A stretch of DNA of 64,000 bases, from positions 37,581,244-37,645,243 of the forward strand of contig CM056387.1 in assembly GCA_029718625.1 (NCBI GenBank). Reading direction: 5' to 3'. The position numbers and the translations under genes are program-made. The notes under the pieces were generated by a model. That model saw only the letters and a program-made list of their open reading frames with translations, was not told the origin of the DNA and searched no databases. This DNA comes from Synaphobranchus kaupii (lineage: Eukaryota; Chordata; Actinopteri; Anguilliformes; Synaphobranchidae). Positions 1 to 10,057 of the stretch are shown here, in pieces (the stretch's first letter is position 1; every line of letters starts with the position of its first letter).

Positions 1-485
1 TGACCCTGGCTGCGTGTGTTCGTTCTCCAGGGCCCCTGTTTGAGTACTTTGAAGTAATGGCCTCACTGGTCTGAAGTGACTACCGATTGACCAGGTGAGG
101 TTTCTGCCAAATCACACCTGTCCGCACTGTAGAGATCAGGGGCAGGAAGAAAGGCGGGGCACAGCTTTAGAATTTTTTTGCATGCGTCCCAAATTTGGGG
201 ACAACCTAATAAACTGGTGATTAAAAAAAAAAAAGTAATAATACAAGAAAAGTGGTTTTGGTTCATTCTGTCCTTTCAACATACAGTTAATCTGGGACTG
301 ACATCTGGCTTCTGATTGGACAGGGTACCAGGAGGATCTCTGTCACATGGGTCTCGCATCTCTTTTTCTGCTCTGGTGTGCACAGTTCCTGCTTTTCCCA
401 GCATGCTTTGGATTAGCATTAGCGCATTAATGCTGCCTTCAAACATCTCATTCTGAGCCTATGGGGCCAACAAGTCACCCTAGAC
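1..485. other. Non-coding sequence, nothing recognised
   Basis: There is no convincing exon, RNA gene or repeat here beyond a short A tract near 223-235. The 67-codon open frame at 63-266 on the minus strand has no recognisable domain and is in the range expected by chance. Confidence 0.5.
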
Positions 486-688
486 CAGGTGTCTCAAACT
501 CCAGTCCTGGAGGGCTGCAGTCGCTGCTGTTTTTGTGATTTCCTTTCAATCAGCAGCCAATTTTAGGCCTCAGAAACAAGGCGTGCAGACTTAAGCCAGT
601 AAATGACTTAAATTAAGCACTTAAGTGCAGGAACACATCAAAAACCAGCAGACCCACGGCCCTCCAGGAGTTGAGTTTGAGAACCCCG
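486..688. mobile_element. hAT-type MITE, copy 1 (203 bp)
   Basis: The left end CAGGTGTCTCAAACTCC and the right end, which reads CGGGGTTCTCAAACTC on the other strand, form imperfect terminal inverted repeats. Both ends continue into CTGGAGGGC and GCCCTCCAG. The element is flanked by a perfect 8-bp target duplication, CCCTAGAC, at 478-485 and 689-696; eight bases is the hallmark of hAT transposition. It has no coding capacity, so it must have been moved by a transposase encoded elsewhere. Related copies lie at 28518-28721 and 50189-50400; this one and the 50-kb copy share the interior around TTTCAATCAGCAGCCAATTT, so they are the closer pair. Confidence 0.85.
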
Positions 689-696
689 CCCTAGAC

Positions 697-1344
697 TCTC
701 CCAAGCACTTGTCTGTCCAATGAATGAGTGGATTGATTCAACGCAACTTTAACACAAGGAAACATTGGGAAAGTTGCTTTTGAAAGTCTGTTTTCCACTG
801 CAACAAAAAAAAAACCCAGAGATTAAAAGCCAATGTGTATCATGTATCGTTACCCAGAACTCAGGAGTCTTTTCATATTTGGCTTTTACACGAGACCTTC
901 ACATCAATGATAAATCAAGGTGAGATTTGTTTCAGCAAGGTTATGATTGGGTTATGATTGGTCCTCAGCCTCATGACCACAACCCCACCCCATCCCACCC
1001 CCGCTTTCCCAGTCCCCCTCCACTGTCAGCATCAACTCCCAATTTCTTCCTGAGTCGCAAGGACAGGTCAGACCTAATTTAATCTCCTGTGTCAGGGGTA
1101 AGAAAATATGACGAGTGAAAGGAACAAAGATTTAAATGGGGGTTAAGACGCGTTCCCCTGACGACCCAAAATACCGGCGAGGCCTCTTTCAAACGGCCCC
1201 CGACCCCCAATCGGAGATGCGTGAGACGGAAAGGGCTTCCTGGCCTGTGCTGAGTGCCACCTGCACAGGAAATGCAGTGACGTTAAGAGGCCCTTCTGTG
1301 CTCACAGGCACAGAGAGAGAAGGCCAAGCTGCTGACGGGGGGGA
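697..1344. other. Non-coding sequence, nothing recognised
   Basis: Mixed unique sequence. A short direct repeat of GGTTATGATTGG lies near 939-961 and a C-rich stretch near 983-1020. No gene or mobile element is supported. Confidence 0.45.
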
Positions 1345-1542
1345 GGCAGTGTAGTATAATGGTTAAGGAACTGGCCTTGTAACCGAAAGGTTGCAGGTTC
1401 GATTTCCAGATAGGTAGGCTTGAGCAAGGTGCCTGACCTGCGTTACTTCAGTATATATCCGTCTGTATGAATGGATACTATGCATAAAATGCGAAACACC
1501 GTGTGTCTGGATAAGGGCGTCTGCTAATTTCCTGTAATCTAA
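1345..1542 (+). mobile_element. tRNA-derived SINE, copy A
   Basis: This 200-bp element starts GGCAGTGTAGTATAATGG and carries a pol III A box (TGGTTAAGGA) and B box (GGTTCGATTTCC) at tRNA-like spacing. The tail contains TGGATAAGGGCGTCTGCTAA, matching the 3' end of fish L2-clade LINEs, whose reverse transcriptase presumably mobilised it. It is diverged from the cleaner copy at 62420-62640: the middle section is shortened and the terminal TGTAA repeat has decayed to TGTAATCTAATGG. The shared core leaves little doubt about the family; the subfamily name is not assigned. Confidence 0.8.
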
Positions 1543-2971
1543 TGGAGGGGGGCGGTAGCCGTTTGTCAATTTTCATAGTCTCCGTCTAGTTATTTCAAGA
1601 TGGCGGTAAACATGTTGGAACACATGAAGGCGTCGTGACCGGTTGTCCCACTGGTCCGGGGGGGATGAGGGGGGCGATTTTAGTGAGTCTTTTAGTGATT
1701 TTAGCCATTGTAACCATTGTTGCTACAATGGCGGGCGTCTCCCAAAATCTGTTAGGTGGATATGTGGATGTGGGATATCAGATATGGTGGGAGGGGTTTA
1801 TGGATGACAAGCAGTCCTGTAATCAATGGGGTGCGGGTGGGAGGGGGGGGTTGAGAGATGTCTTTTTTTGTGTGTGTGGGGGGGAGGGGGGGGCAGCAGC
1901 CATTGGCCGCTCGTGTTTGCTACAGAAGTCCTCAGAAGCTAACTACTGTATCAGACACACAGATACACCCCCCCCACCACCCTCTCCCCTCTCCCCCCCG
2001 GTGTGAGAGCCCAGAGGAAGGTATGGAGTTTGTCTTGGCAGGCTGGCATACCCCCCCCTCCACACACACACCTCCCCCAGCCCTCCAGAGCAGGATCAGG
2101 TGTCATGGTTTTCACAGCACCTTCTGGCTTCGCTTAATAGGAAATGAAGTCCATCAGAAGGACTTTGAGCAAAACTGAGCAGAAATCAGGTCTGACAGGC
2201 AGGTATATTAGCCTGTGACGGCGGCCAATAATTCAGCCATCGCCCCAAAGCCCCCACCCCCACCCCCACCCTCGCGTAATGAGGAGAATATGTGTGGGGA
2301 ATGCAGCACTGGGATTCTCTACCCTTGCACTGCCCTCTTTCCCTCTCTCCCTTTCTCTTTTCTCTCTTTCCAACTCCTTCAAGTAAATTGCTTGAAGAAC
2401 AGAAAAAAATAAAATAAAATAGCGCCTATTTTTACTTTGCATGCATGAAAGTTATTTTGTGATGTCACCAGCGGTGTTCATTTCCACAACCTCAAAGTAA
2501 TATCGTACCTCCTGAGATTACAAAAAAAAAAGTCTGGAACGTAGAAAAGTTAGAAAATTATAATTTTTTTAAAAACACAAAGTTAGCCTTGAAACAGAAC
2601 CCTGGCTCATTTAAGCACTTGAGTACAATACAGCCAGGAAGCAAGATAAAAGAACAGAGTTTATTATTCTTGTTTTGGCATCACATGAATAATACTAATA
2701 TTGATAATTATAATGAGAATAACAAGAGGCAAGCCAAGCTCCTTCTGATCTGTATGGGTTGGAAGTTCCCAGTCGGAATGCCGTGTTCCCAGACTGATGC
2801 ATTGGGAATAGGCTGACAGGTAATGAATTTAAACCCTTAAAAGCTCACTAGAGGAAGCCAGTTTCACAACCAATCACAACAGCTCTCTAAACGGACCAGC
2901 CCAAAACCATTACTGAGAACACACTCACACACACGTGCCTATGCATGCACACACACAGACACACACACTCA
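1543..2971. other. Non-coding sequence with G/C-rich simple tracts
   Basis: The sequence AAGATGGCGG near 1598 resembles a YY1 site, but nothing else marks a promoter. Poly(G), poly(C) and (CA)n tracts lie at 1841-2080 and a CT-rich stretch at 2335-2375. The 123-codon frame at 1635-2006 begins with a hydrophobic stretch but then runs through G and C tracts, so I do not treat it as a gene. Confidence 0.4.
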
Positions 2972-3066
2972 CAATAACTAGTGTATATCAGAGGCACACA
3001 CACACACACACAATAACTAGTGTATATCAGAGGCACACACACACAATAACTAGTGTATATCAGAGG
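2972..3066. repeat. Three-copy tandem repeat with variable CA spacer
   Basis: The 23-bp block containing AATAACTAGTGTATATCAG occurs three times (2972-2994, 3011-3033, 3044-3066). The copies are identical and are separated by (CA)n of different lengths. This looks like a young minisatellite in which the CA spacer changes length independently of the block. Confidence 0.85.
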
Positions 3067-3229
3067 CTAAACATCACATCGCCGTTCTCATCTCCTGTCC
3101 TGGGGTGTTTGTTCTTGTTAAGCGTGAGTCTGCGTAATTGAGCAAACCTTTCTGTGTGTTTTTGTGCCACTATCGCGCTTTGCAGCCTTGCATGGAACGG
3201 TTTACAGCGTGGGAATGGAGGGGGTGAGC

Positions 3230-3300
3230 GAGAGTACGAAGGGGAAAATGGAGGGGGTGGGGTGGGGGTGGGGTGGGGGGGGGGGGGTGGTGGTGGTGAA
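3230..3300. repeat. G-rich tract
   Basis: Consecutive runs of three or more G (GGGGGTGGGGTGGGGGTGGG and a poly(G) near 3276-3287) give strong G-quadruplex potential on the plus strand. Confidence 0.7.
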
Positions 3301-3482
3301 CCACCAAGGTGCCGCGTCAGATTTCACATGGGGATTTTTTTTTTGGGAAAAGAGCCAGGGTTCCGCAAAGAATTCCTAATGCAATAATTGCACTGAGACC
3401 TTGCTCTTATTAACACGACTCCAGCTTTCTTTAGTTTACTTTTTTCTCCCCCCAAAATACCCCCCCCCCCCCCCCTTCCAAC

Positions 3483-3554
3483 GCCCCAGCCCCAGCCCCA
3501 GCCCCAGCCCCAGCCCCAGCCCCAGCCCCAGCCCCAGCCCCAGCCCCAGCCCCT
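3483..3554. repeat. (CCCCAG)n hexanucleotide repeat
   Basis: About twelve uninterrupted copies of CCCCAG. The minus strand reads (CTGGGG)n with four-G runs every six bases, so it can form G-quadruplexes. A poly(C) tract precedes it at about 3460-3475. The 187-codon minus-strand frame across it is a translation of the repeat, not a gene. Confidence 0.9.
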
Positions 3555-6500
3555 TCCTTTTTTTTCTCCTTTAACAGAATTCAGTTGTGCGCTGCTGCTG
3601 GAAGGGCCTGTCGGACTGGGGGCCTGACCCAGGGTACGCCGGTCTAATGATGCCTGGATGAAAGAGCCGGTCCCCCGTTCCCAGGCTGGCCTGTTAGGGG
3701 GGCGCAGGGCTGTGAAATGGGGAGATAATAAAGACCAGGTGTGCTGCGGGACCAGAGGCTCTCTCTCTCTCTCGCCCTGCCCTACGCTCCTCTCTCTCTC
3801 TTGCCGGGAGGGAGGGTGTGGAGCTGCTCCACCCTCTACGCAATGCCACCGGTACCACTGCGCCCCCTTTCTGTGTCTGTCGTTCACTCTGGTCTTCCCT
3901 GGCTTCCCCCCCCCGTCCTCTTCACGGTGCTTTACATTAAGGAAAATGTAGATTCTGTATTCGGGAATTATGGGGTAAATGTGTTCTTTCTTTCTTCTTT
4001 TACATGAATGTTAAATAGAATAAGAATATCATCACAGTTCTTCCATTCTAATGTGACACAGATTTCTACCAATTAACATCTCTAAGGGGGAAAAAATGGA
4101 ATTACATAGACAATCTAATATTTTCGAAAAACTATTTTCTCACAAGGATAATACACCTATGCCTAATTAATATTAAATAGTTTTAGATACTGACATGATA
4201 AGCTTTTTACATATTTATGGTCACACTTCTGCTGATTTTGATTTGCGTTCGAGCCAGAATGCTCAAATATCAAGTGTTCAAAATGAAATTTAGTTGGAAT
4301 TGCATAATGGAAAACCATCATCAATTCACCATGCCAAAACTCACTCAGCCTAATGAAATATATTCAGCTCTCATTTTGCGTTTGGTCCGTTTCCACGGCT
4401 ACAGTACTGAGGGGAATAGCTCGCAGGTCCGCAGGTCATACATACTGCTCGGAGTGTGTGCGCGCCGTCTCTGAAAAGACCAACATTTGCACAGTTATCT
4501 TTACTCCACAATGGCTCTATTTGTTCGGCGTTTAGCCCTCGTAGCCTACGCTAATCTGAAGTAGGGAAGTTTTAAAGGAAAGGTCAGCCGAGATCAGCTG
4601 TGAAAGCGTGTCTAATCAGGGCGGACAGCCCTCGCAAAGCGCGGCTGTAATTACAGTCTAATTAGCTGGCACTAGATGAAATCCAGCGCGCTATTTAACG
4701 TCAATAATTTAACCCTTTGTGGTCGTGCTCTTTAAAGAAAATGTTTTAATGGGTGGAATGGAAGCTGCAGCGATGAGGTCTTCAGAGGCTGGTTGCCCCC
4801 CCCCCCCCCGGACACCCCCCTCGCGGCCTGTATTTAAGTAGGCCTCGTTTTGCAGTTCCTCAGTGGCTTTTGCGTGTCGGGTCGATTCGGGTCAGGTCCA
4901 CGGGAGGGCATCCCACCCCGGCGAGCAATAGTACAGTACCCACTTGCTGCTCGGTTCTTTTTTTTTTTTTTTTTGTGAATCAGCACAGCGCCGGTCCACT
5001 ACCACACAGGGTCTGGATTCAGTGGCAGAGCAATTAGCGTTGTGATCGTCGCCTGTCTGCGCCAGCCGTTTAGCACCAAAGTCAGACTCGCTAAATGGGT
5101 ATTCAGCTCAGTTCACCTAATGCTGGAAAATAACACTGATTTTCTCATTATTTCCCTATGAATATTCATGAATGGGCGTGGCCAACATGCATATTGTACA
5201 AAGCTACCAGTGCCCATCGGTGTTTATATGAGCACCCAGAACGTCCAACAGATGGAAGCAGAGAGGAGGGTGGGGGGGGGGGGGGGTACTTAGATGCCGG
5301 CAGTGTCCTGCTTAATAGACTCTGACTGGTATCCATGCCTCCAGATTCTCTTTCGGCGGCTCCTTCCCCTCCTCCTATGCTCTACCCACACCCCGCCCAC
5401 ACTGGGAGCACGGCAACGGAGCGCGCGCGCGCTTCGCCGGTGTTCTAGAACACGGCCTATTGTTCACTTCACACGCTGCCAGACCCCCAGCATGGCGCGC
5501 TAACGGCCGGGAGAAACGGGAGAACCGCTGGGTCGAAGGCGAGGCGAATCCCTCGCCGATGACGAACTCGCAGTCTCGTCCGGCGAATGGCTAGCGGTAG
5601 CGTGTGCAGCGGTAACCAGGGGAACCTGGGTGAACTTCACCCCTGCGTGGCACGGGTGGACAAGGGCAGCTGGGTCTCTTTGCCTTTCACTAGTGATGTT
5701 AGCCTATGTTTGCATCTCGCTACAATGTCTTCAAATACTTCCTGTATTTTTGCAGAGAGCATTGATGAGTCCCAGTCAGATAAAAAAAAACAGCAGAATT
5801 ATAAGTTCATATATTTTTTTTGTAGTTTTTCCAAGACACCCTCAGTATGCTTTAAAATCACAAAGTGGCCCATTTTTGATTCTCCCCTTTGCAGTGTTTT
5901 TTGATTTCACTCCAATTTTGATTATAATTTTACAAGGTCTACTTGATCAAGCTCCTGAAATTCATATTGTTTTAGAATAAAAAATTTTTTAAAAAGCCTA
6001 ATCAAAAAGTCTTCTTTTGAAAGGAAACAAACTGTCAGATGCAAAGGTAATCATTTCGGAAGAATGAGAATATTGCCGAGAAACAGATTTCTATTGGATT
6101 TACTTGGCCTTCCCCTTTGAAATGGCTGTCTCGTAGGATTGCTTATCTTGTGAAATAAAATGTAATTCCGTTTTTGACATGCGGGACTTCACACCAAATA
6201 GATCAAATTTTGCCATTGTGTTTATTATAGAATTCTACACCGAAAAGAGGGGGGGGGGGGTTGTTCTCCTTTGAGTCGCATAAAAAAAAAAGCCTTGAAA
6301 TGTTACAATAAAAGTTGTAAGGGGGGGTGTGTGGGGTGGGTGGATGTAGCTTGTCTGTAAGGACTCTTCTGTTTTAAGTAAAGATTACTGTCACCTTAAG
6401 AACAGTAACAATCCAACAATCTCACTGCACAATGTTTTTTTTTTTTTTTTCTCTTTGGAACATGAAATTGTTTACAGATTTTAGGAGTTAGTCACGCAAT

Positions 6501-6737
6501 GAGCACTTTCTTGACAAAGGCTGGAGTGCTGAGAGGCTTGGACAGTGGAAACTCTGTGAATCATGGCTTTACCATATCCTTACTGTATGCTTCCTATACT
6601 AGAATGCCACTGGTTGAACAGATATTCACTAAAGAATAAGCACCTGTAAGGTTGAAATCTGGCTCTTGGTGAGCACTCGATGAAATAATTTTTCCCCCGC
6701 TGTTGGAGAGAAATTTAAAAAATGTATATTTTCATAG
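3555..6737. other. Mostly unique non-coding sequence
   Basis: No exon is supported. The segment holds a CT tract (3762-3810), a poly(C) at about 4797-4809, a poly(T) at about 4959-4974, a poly(G) at about 5273-5286, a CpG-richer patch at 5410-5600 and AT-rich unique DNA from 5700. Open frames of 60-116 codons show no recognisable domain. A possible regulatory patch at 4600-4740 is listed separately. Confidence 0.45.
4600..4740. promoter_or_regulatory. Possible cis-regulatory element (homeodomain-type motifs)
   Basis: This unique stretch carries TCTAATCAG, GTAATTACAG and CTAATTAGCTG, homeodomain-type core motifs within about 70 bp, inside well-balanced sequence without simple repeats. That composition is typical of vertebrate conserved non-coding elements. 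Conservation cannot be tested here, so the call is inference. Confidence 0.25.
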
Positions 6738-7113
6738 ACCTTAAAGCACAACTGAACTTTGGGTTGTGTAGTTACCTGGCCATGATATGAGTCCAAATGC
6801 TGTGGCGAAATATGTTTCTTAGTTGCTCTGTGCTCCCCTGGGATGATAATCCAGAATAGGGTATCTGTCGCTCTCCATTCACCTCTATAGGAGGACTGGT
6901 TATTGTTTGTATTGACAGAATTCGCTTCGTTCACGTTCGCATACGTGCTAGAAGTGGCATTTTAGCTGCCCTATAGAAGTAAATGGAGAGTGACAAATAC
7001 CCTATTCTGGATTATCACCCCAGGGGAGCACAGAGCAACTAACGAACATATTTCGCCACCATTTGGACTCATATCATGGCCAGGTAACTACACAACAGTT
7101 GTGCTTTAAAAGG
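6738..7113. mobile_element. Long inverted repeat (foldback/hairpin MITE)
   Basis: The left arm (about 6738-6891) and right arm (about 6970-7113) are reverse complements over roughly 145-155 bp with only scattered mismatches and small gaps. Matching blocks include GTAGTTACCTGGCCATGATA against TATCATGGCCAGGTAACTAC, and CCAGAATAGGGTAT against ATACCCTATTCTGG. A 78-bp unique spacer separates them. The transcript would fold into a long hairpin. I see no transposase frame, so it is probably a non-autonomous foldback element. A large minisatellite starts 35 bp beyond the right arm. Confidence 0.8.
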
Positions 7114-7147
7114 TTTTTGGCTGCTAAGTCAGCTTTACACTATTCCA

Positions 7148-8928
7148 TGACTCCTGTACTGTACTGGGAGGAGTGACTCTGTACTCCTGTACTGTACTGG
7201 GAGGAGTAACTGTACTCCTGTACTGTACTGGGAGGAGTAACTGTACTCCTGTACTGTACTGGGAGGAGTGACTCTGTACTCCTGTACTGTACTGGGAGGA
7301 GTAACTGTACTCCTGTACTGTACTGGGAGGAGTTACTCTGTACTCCTGTACTGCACTGGGAGGAGTAACTCTGTACTCCTGTACTGTACTGGGAGGAGTG
7401 ACTCTGTACTCCTGTACTGTACTGGGAGGAGTGACTCTGTACTCCTTTACTGCACTGGGAGGAGTGACTCTGTACTCCTTTACTGCACTGGGAGGAGTGA
7501 CTCTGTACTGTACTGGGAGGAGTAACTCTGTACTCCTGTACTGTACTGGGAGGAGTGACTGTACTCCTGTACTGTACTGGGAGGAGTGACTCTGTACTCC
7601 TGTATTGCACTGGGAGGAGTGACTCTGTACTCCTGTACTGCACTGGGAGGAGTGACTCTGTACTCCTGTACTGTACTGGGAGGAGTGACTCTGCACTCCT
7701 GTACTGTACTGGGAGGAGTGACTCTGTACTCCTGTACTGCACTGGGAGGAGTGACTCTGTACTCCTGTACTGCACTGGGAGGAGTGACTGTACTCCTGTA
7801 CTGCACTGGGAGGAGTAACTCTGCACTCCTGTACTGTACTGGGAGGAGTGACTCTGCACTCCTGTACTGTACTGGGAGGAGTGACTCTGTACTCCTGTAC
7901 TGTACTGGGAGGAGTGACTGTACTCCTGTACTGTACTGGGAGGAGTAACTCTGTACTCCTGTACTGCACTGGGAGGAGTGACTCTGCACTCCTGTACTGT
8001 ACTGGGAGGAGTGACTCTGTACTCCTGTACTGTACTGGGAGGAGTGACTGTACTCCTGTACTGTACTGGGAGGAGTGACTCTGCACTCCTGTACTGTACT
8101 GGGAGGAGTGACTGTACTCCTGTACTGCACTGGGAGGAGTGACTCTGTACTCCTGTACTGAACTGGGAGGAGTGACTGTACTCCTGTACTGCACTGGGAG
8201 GAGTGACTCTGCACTCCTGTACTGCACTGGGAGGAGTGACTCTGCACTCCTGTACTGTACTGGGAGGAGTGACTGTACTCCTGTACTGTACTGGGAGGAG
8301 TGACTCTGTACTGTACTGGGGAGGAGTAACTCTGTACTCCTGTACTGTACTGGGAGGAGTGACTCTGCACTCCTGTACTGTACTGGGAGGAGTGACTCTG
8401 CACTCCTGTACTGTACTGGGAGGAGTGACTCTGTACTCCTGTACTGTACTGGGAGGAGTGACTCTGCACTCCTGTACTGTACTGGGAGGAGTGACTCTGC
8501 ACTCCTGTACTGTACTGGGAGGAGTAACTCTGTACTCCTGTACTGCACTGGGAGGAGTGACTCTGCACTCCTGTACTGTACTGGGAGGAGTAACTCTGTA
8601 CTCCTGTACTGCACTGGGAGGAGTGACTCTGCACTCCTGTACTGCACTGGGAGGAGTAACTCTGTACTCCTGTACTGCACTGGGAGGAGTGACTCTGCAC
8701 TCCTGTACTGTACTGGGAGGAGTAACTCTGTACTCCTGTACTGCACTGGGAGGAGTGACTCTGCACTCCTGTACTGTACTGGGAGGAGTAACTCTGTACT
8801 CCTGTACTGTACTGGGAGGAGTGACTCTGCACTCCTGTACTGTACTGGGAGGAGTAACTCTGCACTCCTGTACTGCACTGGGAGGAGTGACTCTGCACTC
8901 CTGTACTGCACTGGGAGGAGTAACTCTG
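7148..8928. repeat. 33-bp minisatellite, about 54 copies
   Basis: The unit is 33 bp (31 bp where a CT is missing) and includes GGGAGGAGTGACTCTG, TACTCCTGTACTG and TACT. Variable sites are GTGACT/GTAACT, CTGTACTCC/CTGCACTCC and CTGTACTGG/CTGCACTGG. Each unit contains GGAGT and ACTCC, which can pair as a small hairpin. Because 33 is divisible by three and the unit lacks stops in several frames, long open frames of up to 595 codons appear on both strands; they alternate frame wherever a 31-bp unit occurs and have no non-repeat sequence, so they are artefacts. Confidence 0.95.
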
Positions 8929-9217
8929 CCCGCCTTTTATATCTTTACTCACTCGTATCTTTGCATTTATGTCTTTGCGCTCATTTCTTTGTCTTTGAAA
9001 ATATCACTCCGTAGCCTAGCTTCCTTCGTTTTTTTAGTTTTTTTTAAGCAATATCTTTATTGTTTTTTTTAGTTACAAACAATACAAGATCAAGAACAGG
9101 TGTGTGAAAGATAACTTCCCTTGTTTCTGCAATTTTGAATTTTGACAGAAATTACACATCCCCCATAGAAGCAAAGGGGGGCCACCATTTTCACACTAGT
9201 AAAGTGTGCAACATTTT
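8929..9217. other. Non-coding sequence after the 33-bp array
   Basis: AT-rich unique sequence with T runs. No gene or element recognised. Confidence 0.4.
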
Positions 9218-9266
9218 CTCCTCTCTCTCTTCTTTATCTCTCTCTCTCCTCTCTCTCTCTGTCTCA

Positions 9267-9299
<33 letters not shown>

Positions 9300-9311
9300 G
9301 CACACACACAC
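9218..9311. repeat. (CT)n-(CA)n compound microsatellite
   Basis: An interrupted CT run passes directly into a CA run ending at CACATATG. Confidence 0.9.
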
Positions 9312-9537
9312 ATATGCTCTGATACAGACTAACGGGTAGGGGGGCATGACAATCAATCTATGGTCATTGAACATGCATTTAACTTTGGTGGGCTGTTGCT
9401 GTTGCTGTTGCTGTTGTTGTTTGAAATTAATAAGGACACATTTTAAAAAGCTGTGGTTATCAGCTCAATATAACAAATGCAGGGCATTTGTCCCTCCTCC
9501 TCCCATTCTCTCTCATTTCATCACTCTTTTCCTCCAT

Positions 9538-9540
9538 CTC

Positions 9541-9589
<49 letters not shown>
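9538..9589. repeat. (CT)n-(AT)n compound microsatellite
   Basis: A CT run of about 11 units joins an AT run of about 14 units without a spacer. Confidence 0.9.
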
Positions 9590-9594
<5 letters not shown>

Positions 9595-9736
9595 TAATTT
9601 TTTTTGACCAAACGTCCCCTCCTGACTACTGTAACAAGGTATGATGTATTGAGCCTTAGCTGTTGCCATGGAGACCACAGTCCCCTGTTACTTGTCATTA
9701 GAGCACAAACTAGCGCTGGCATCTAATGTCATTCCA

Positions 9737-9739
<3 letters not shown>

Positions 9740-9769
<30 letters not shown>
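9740..9769. repeat. (GA)n microsatellite
   Basis: About fifteen GA units. Confidence 0.9.
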
Positions 9770-9776
<7 letters not shown>

Positions 9777-9883
9777 GATCTCTGTAAATAGAAATAGATT
9801 GTTTTGTAGATTTGTATTTTATTATATTTTGATTTTATTCTGTTCTGTTTTGGGTTTCTCATTAATCAGTGTTCTGGGTGTGT

Positions 9884-9929
9884 GGGCGTCTGTATGAGTG
9901 TGTGTGTGTGTGTGTGTGTGTGTGCGTAC

Positions 9930-9964
<35 letters not shown>

Positions 9965-9973
9965 CGTCTGTAT

Positions 9974-10019
<46 letters not shown>

Positions 10020-10057
10020 CCGTGTGTGTGTGTGTGTGTGTGTGCGTGTGTGTGTGA
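9884..10057. repeat. (TG)n array with an internal duplication
   Basis: TG runs are punctuated by GGGCGTCTGTATGAGTGTG, which occurs twice (about 9882 and 9961), showing that a block of about 80 bp was duplicated as a unit. CGCGCGCG near 10011 adds Z-DNA potential. Confidence 0.85.

Noticed and set aside
1345..1420. A genuine tRNA gene at the A/B boxes
   Set aside because: The sequence continues into a SINE body and LINE-like tail and does not fold into a standard cloverleaf by eye.
7148..8928. CRISPR-like regular array
   Set aside because: Units are contiguous with no unique spacers and the context is vertebrate; it is a minisatellite.
7124..8952. Open frames of 490-595 codons on the minus strand and up to 289 on the plus strand
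   Set aside because: They consist only of translated 33-bp repeats, exist on both strands and in several frames, and switch frame at 31-bp units.
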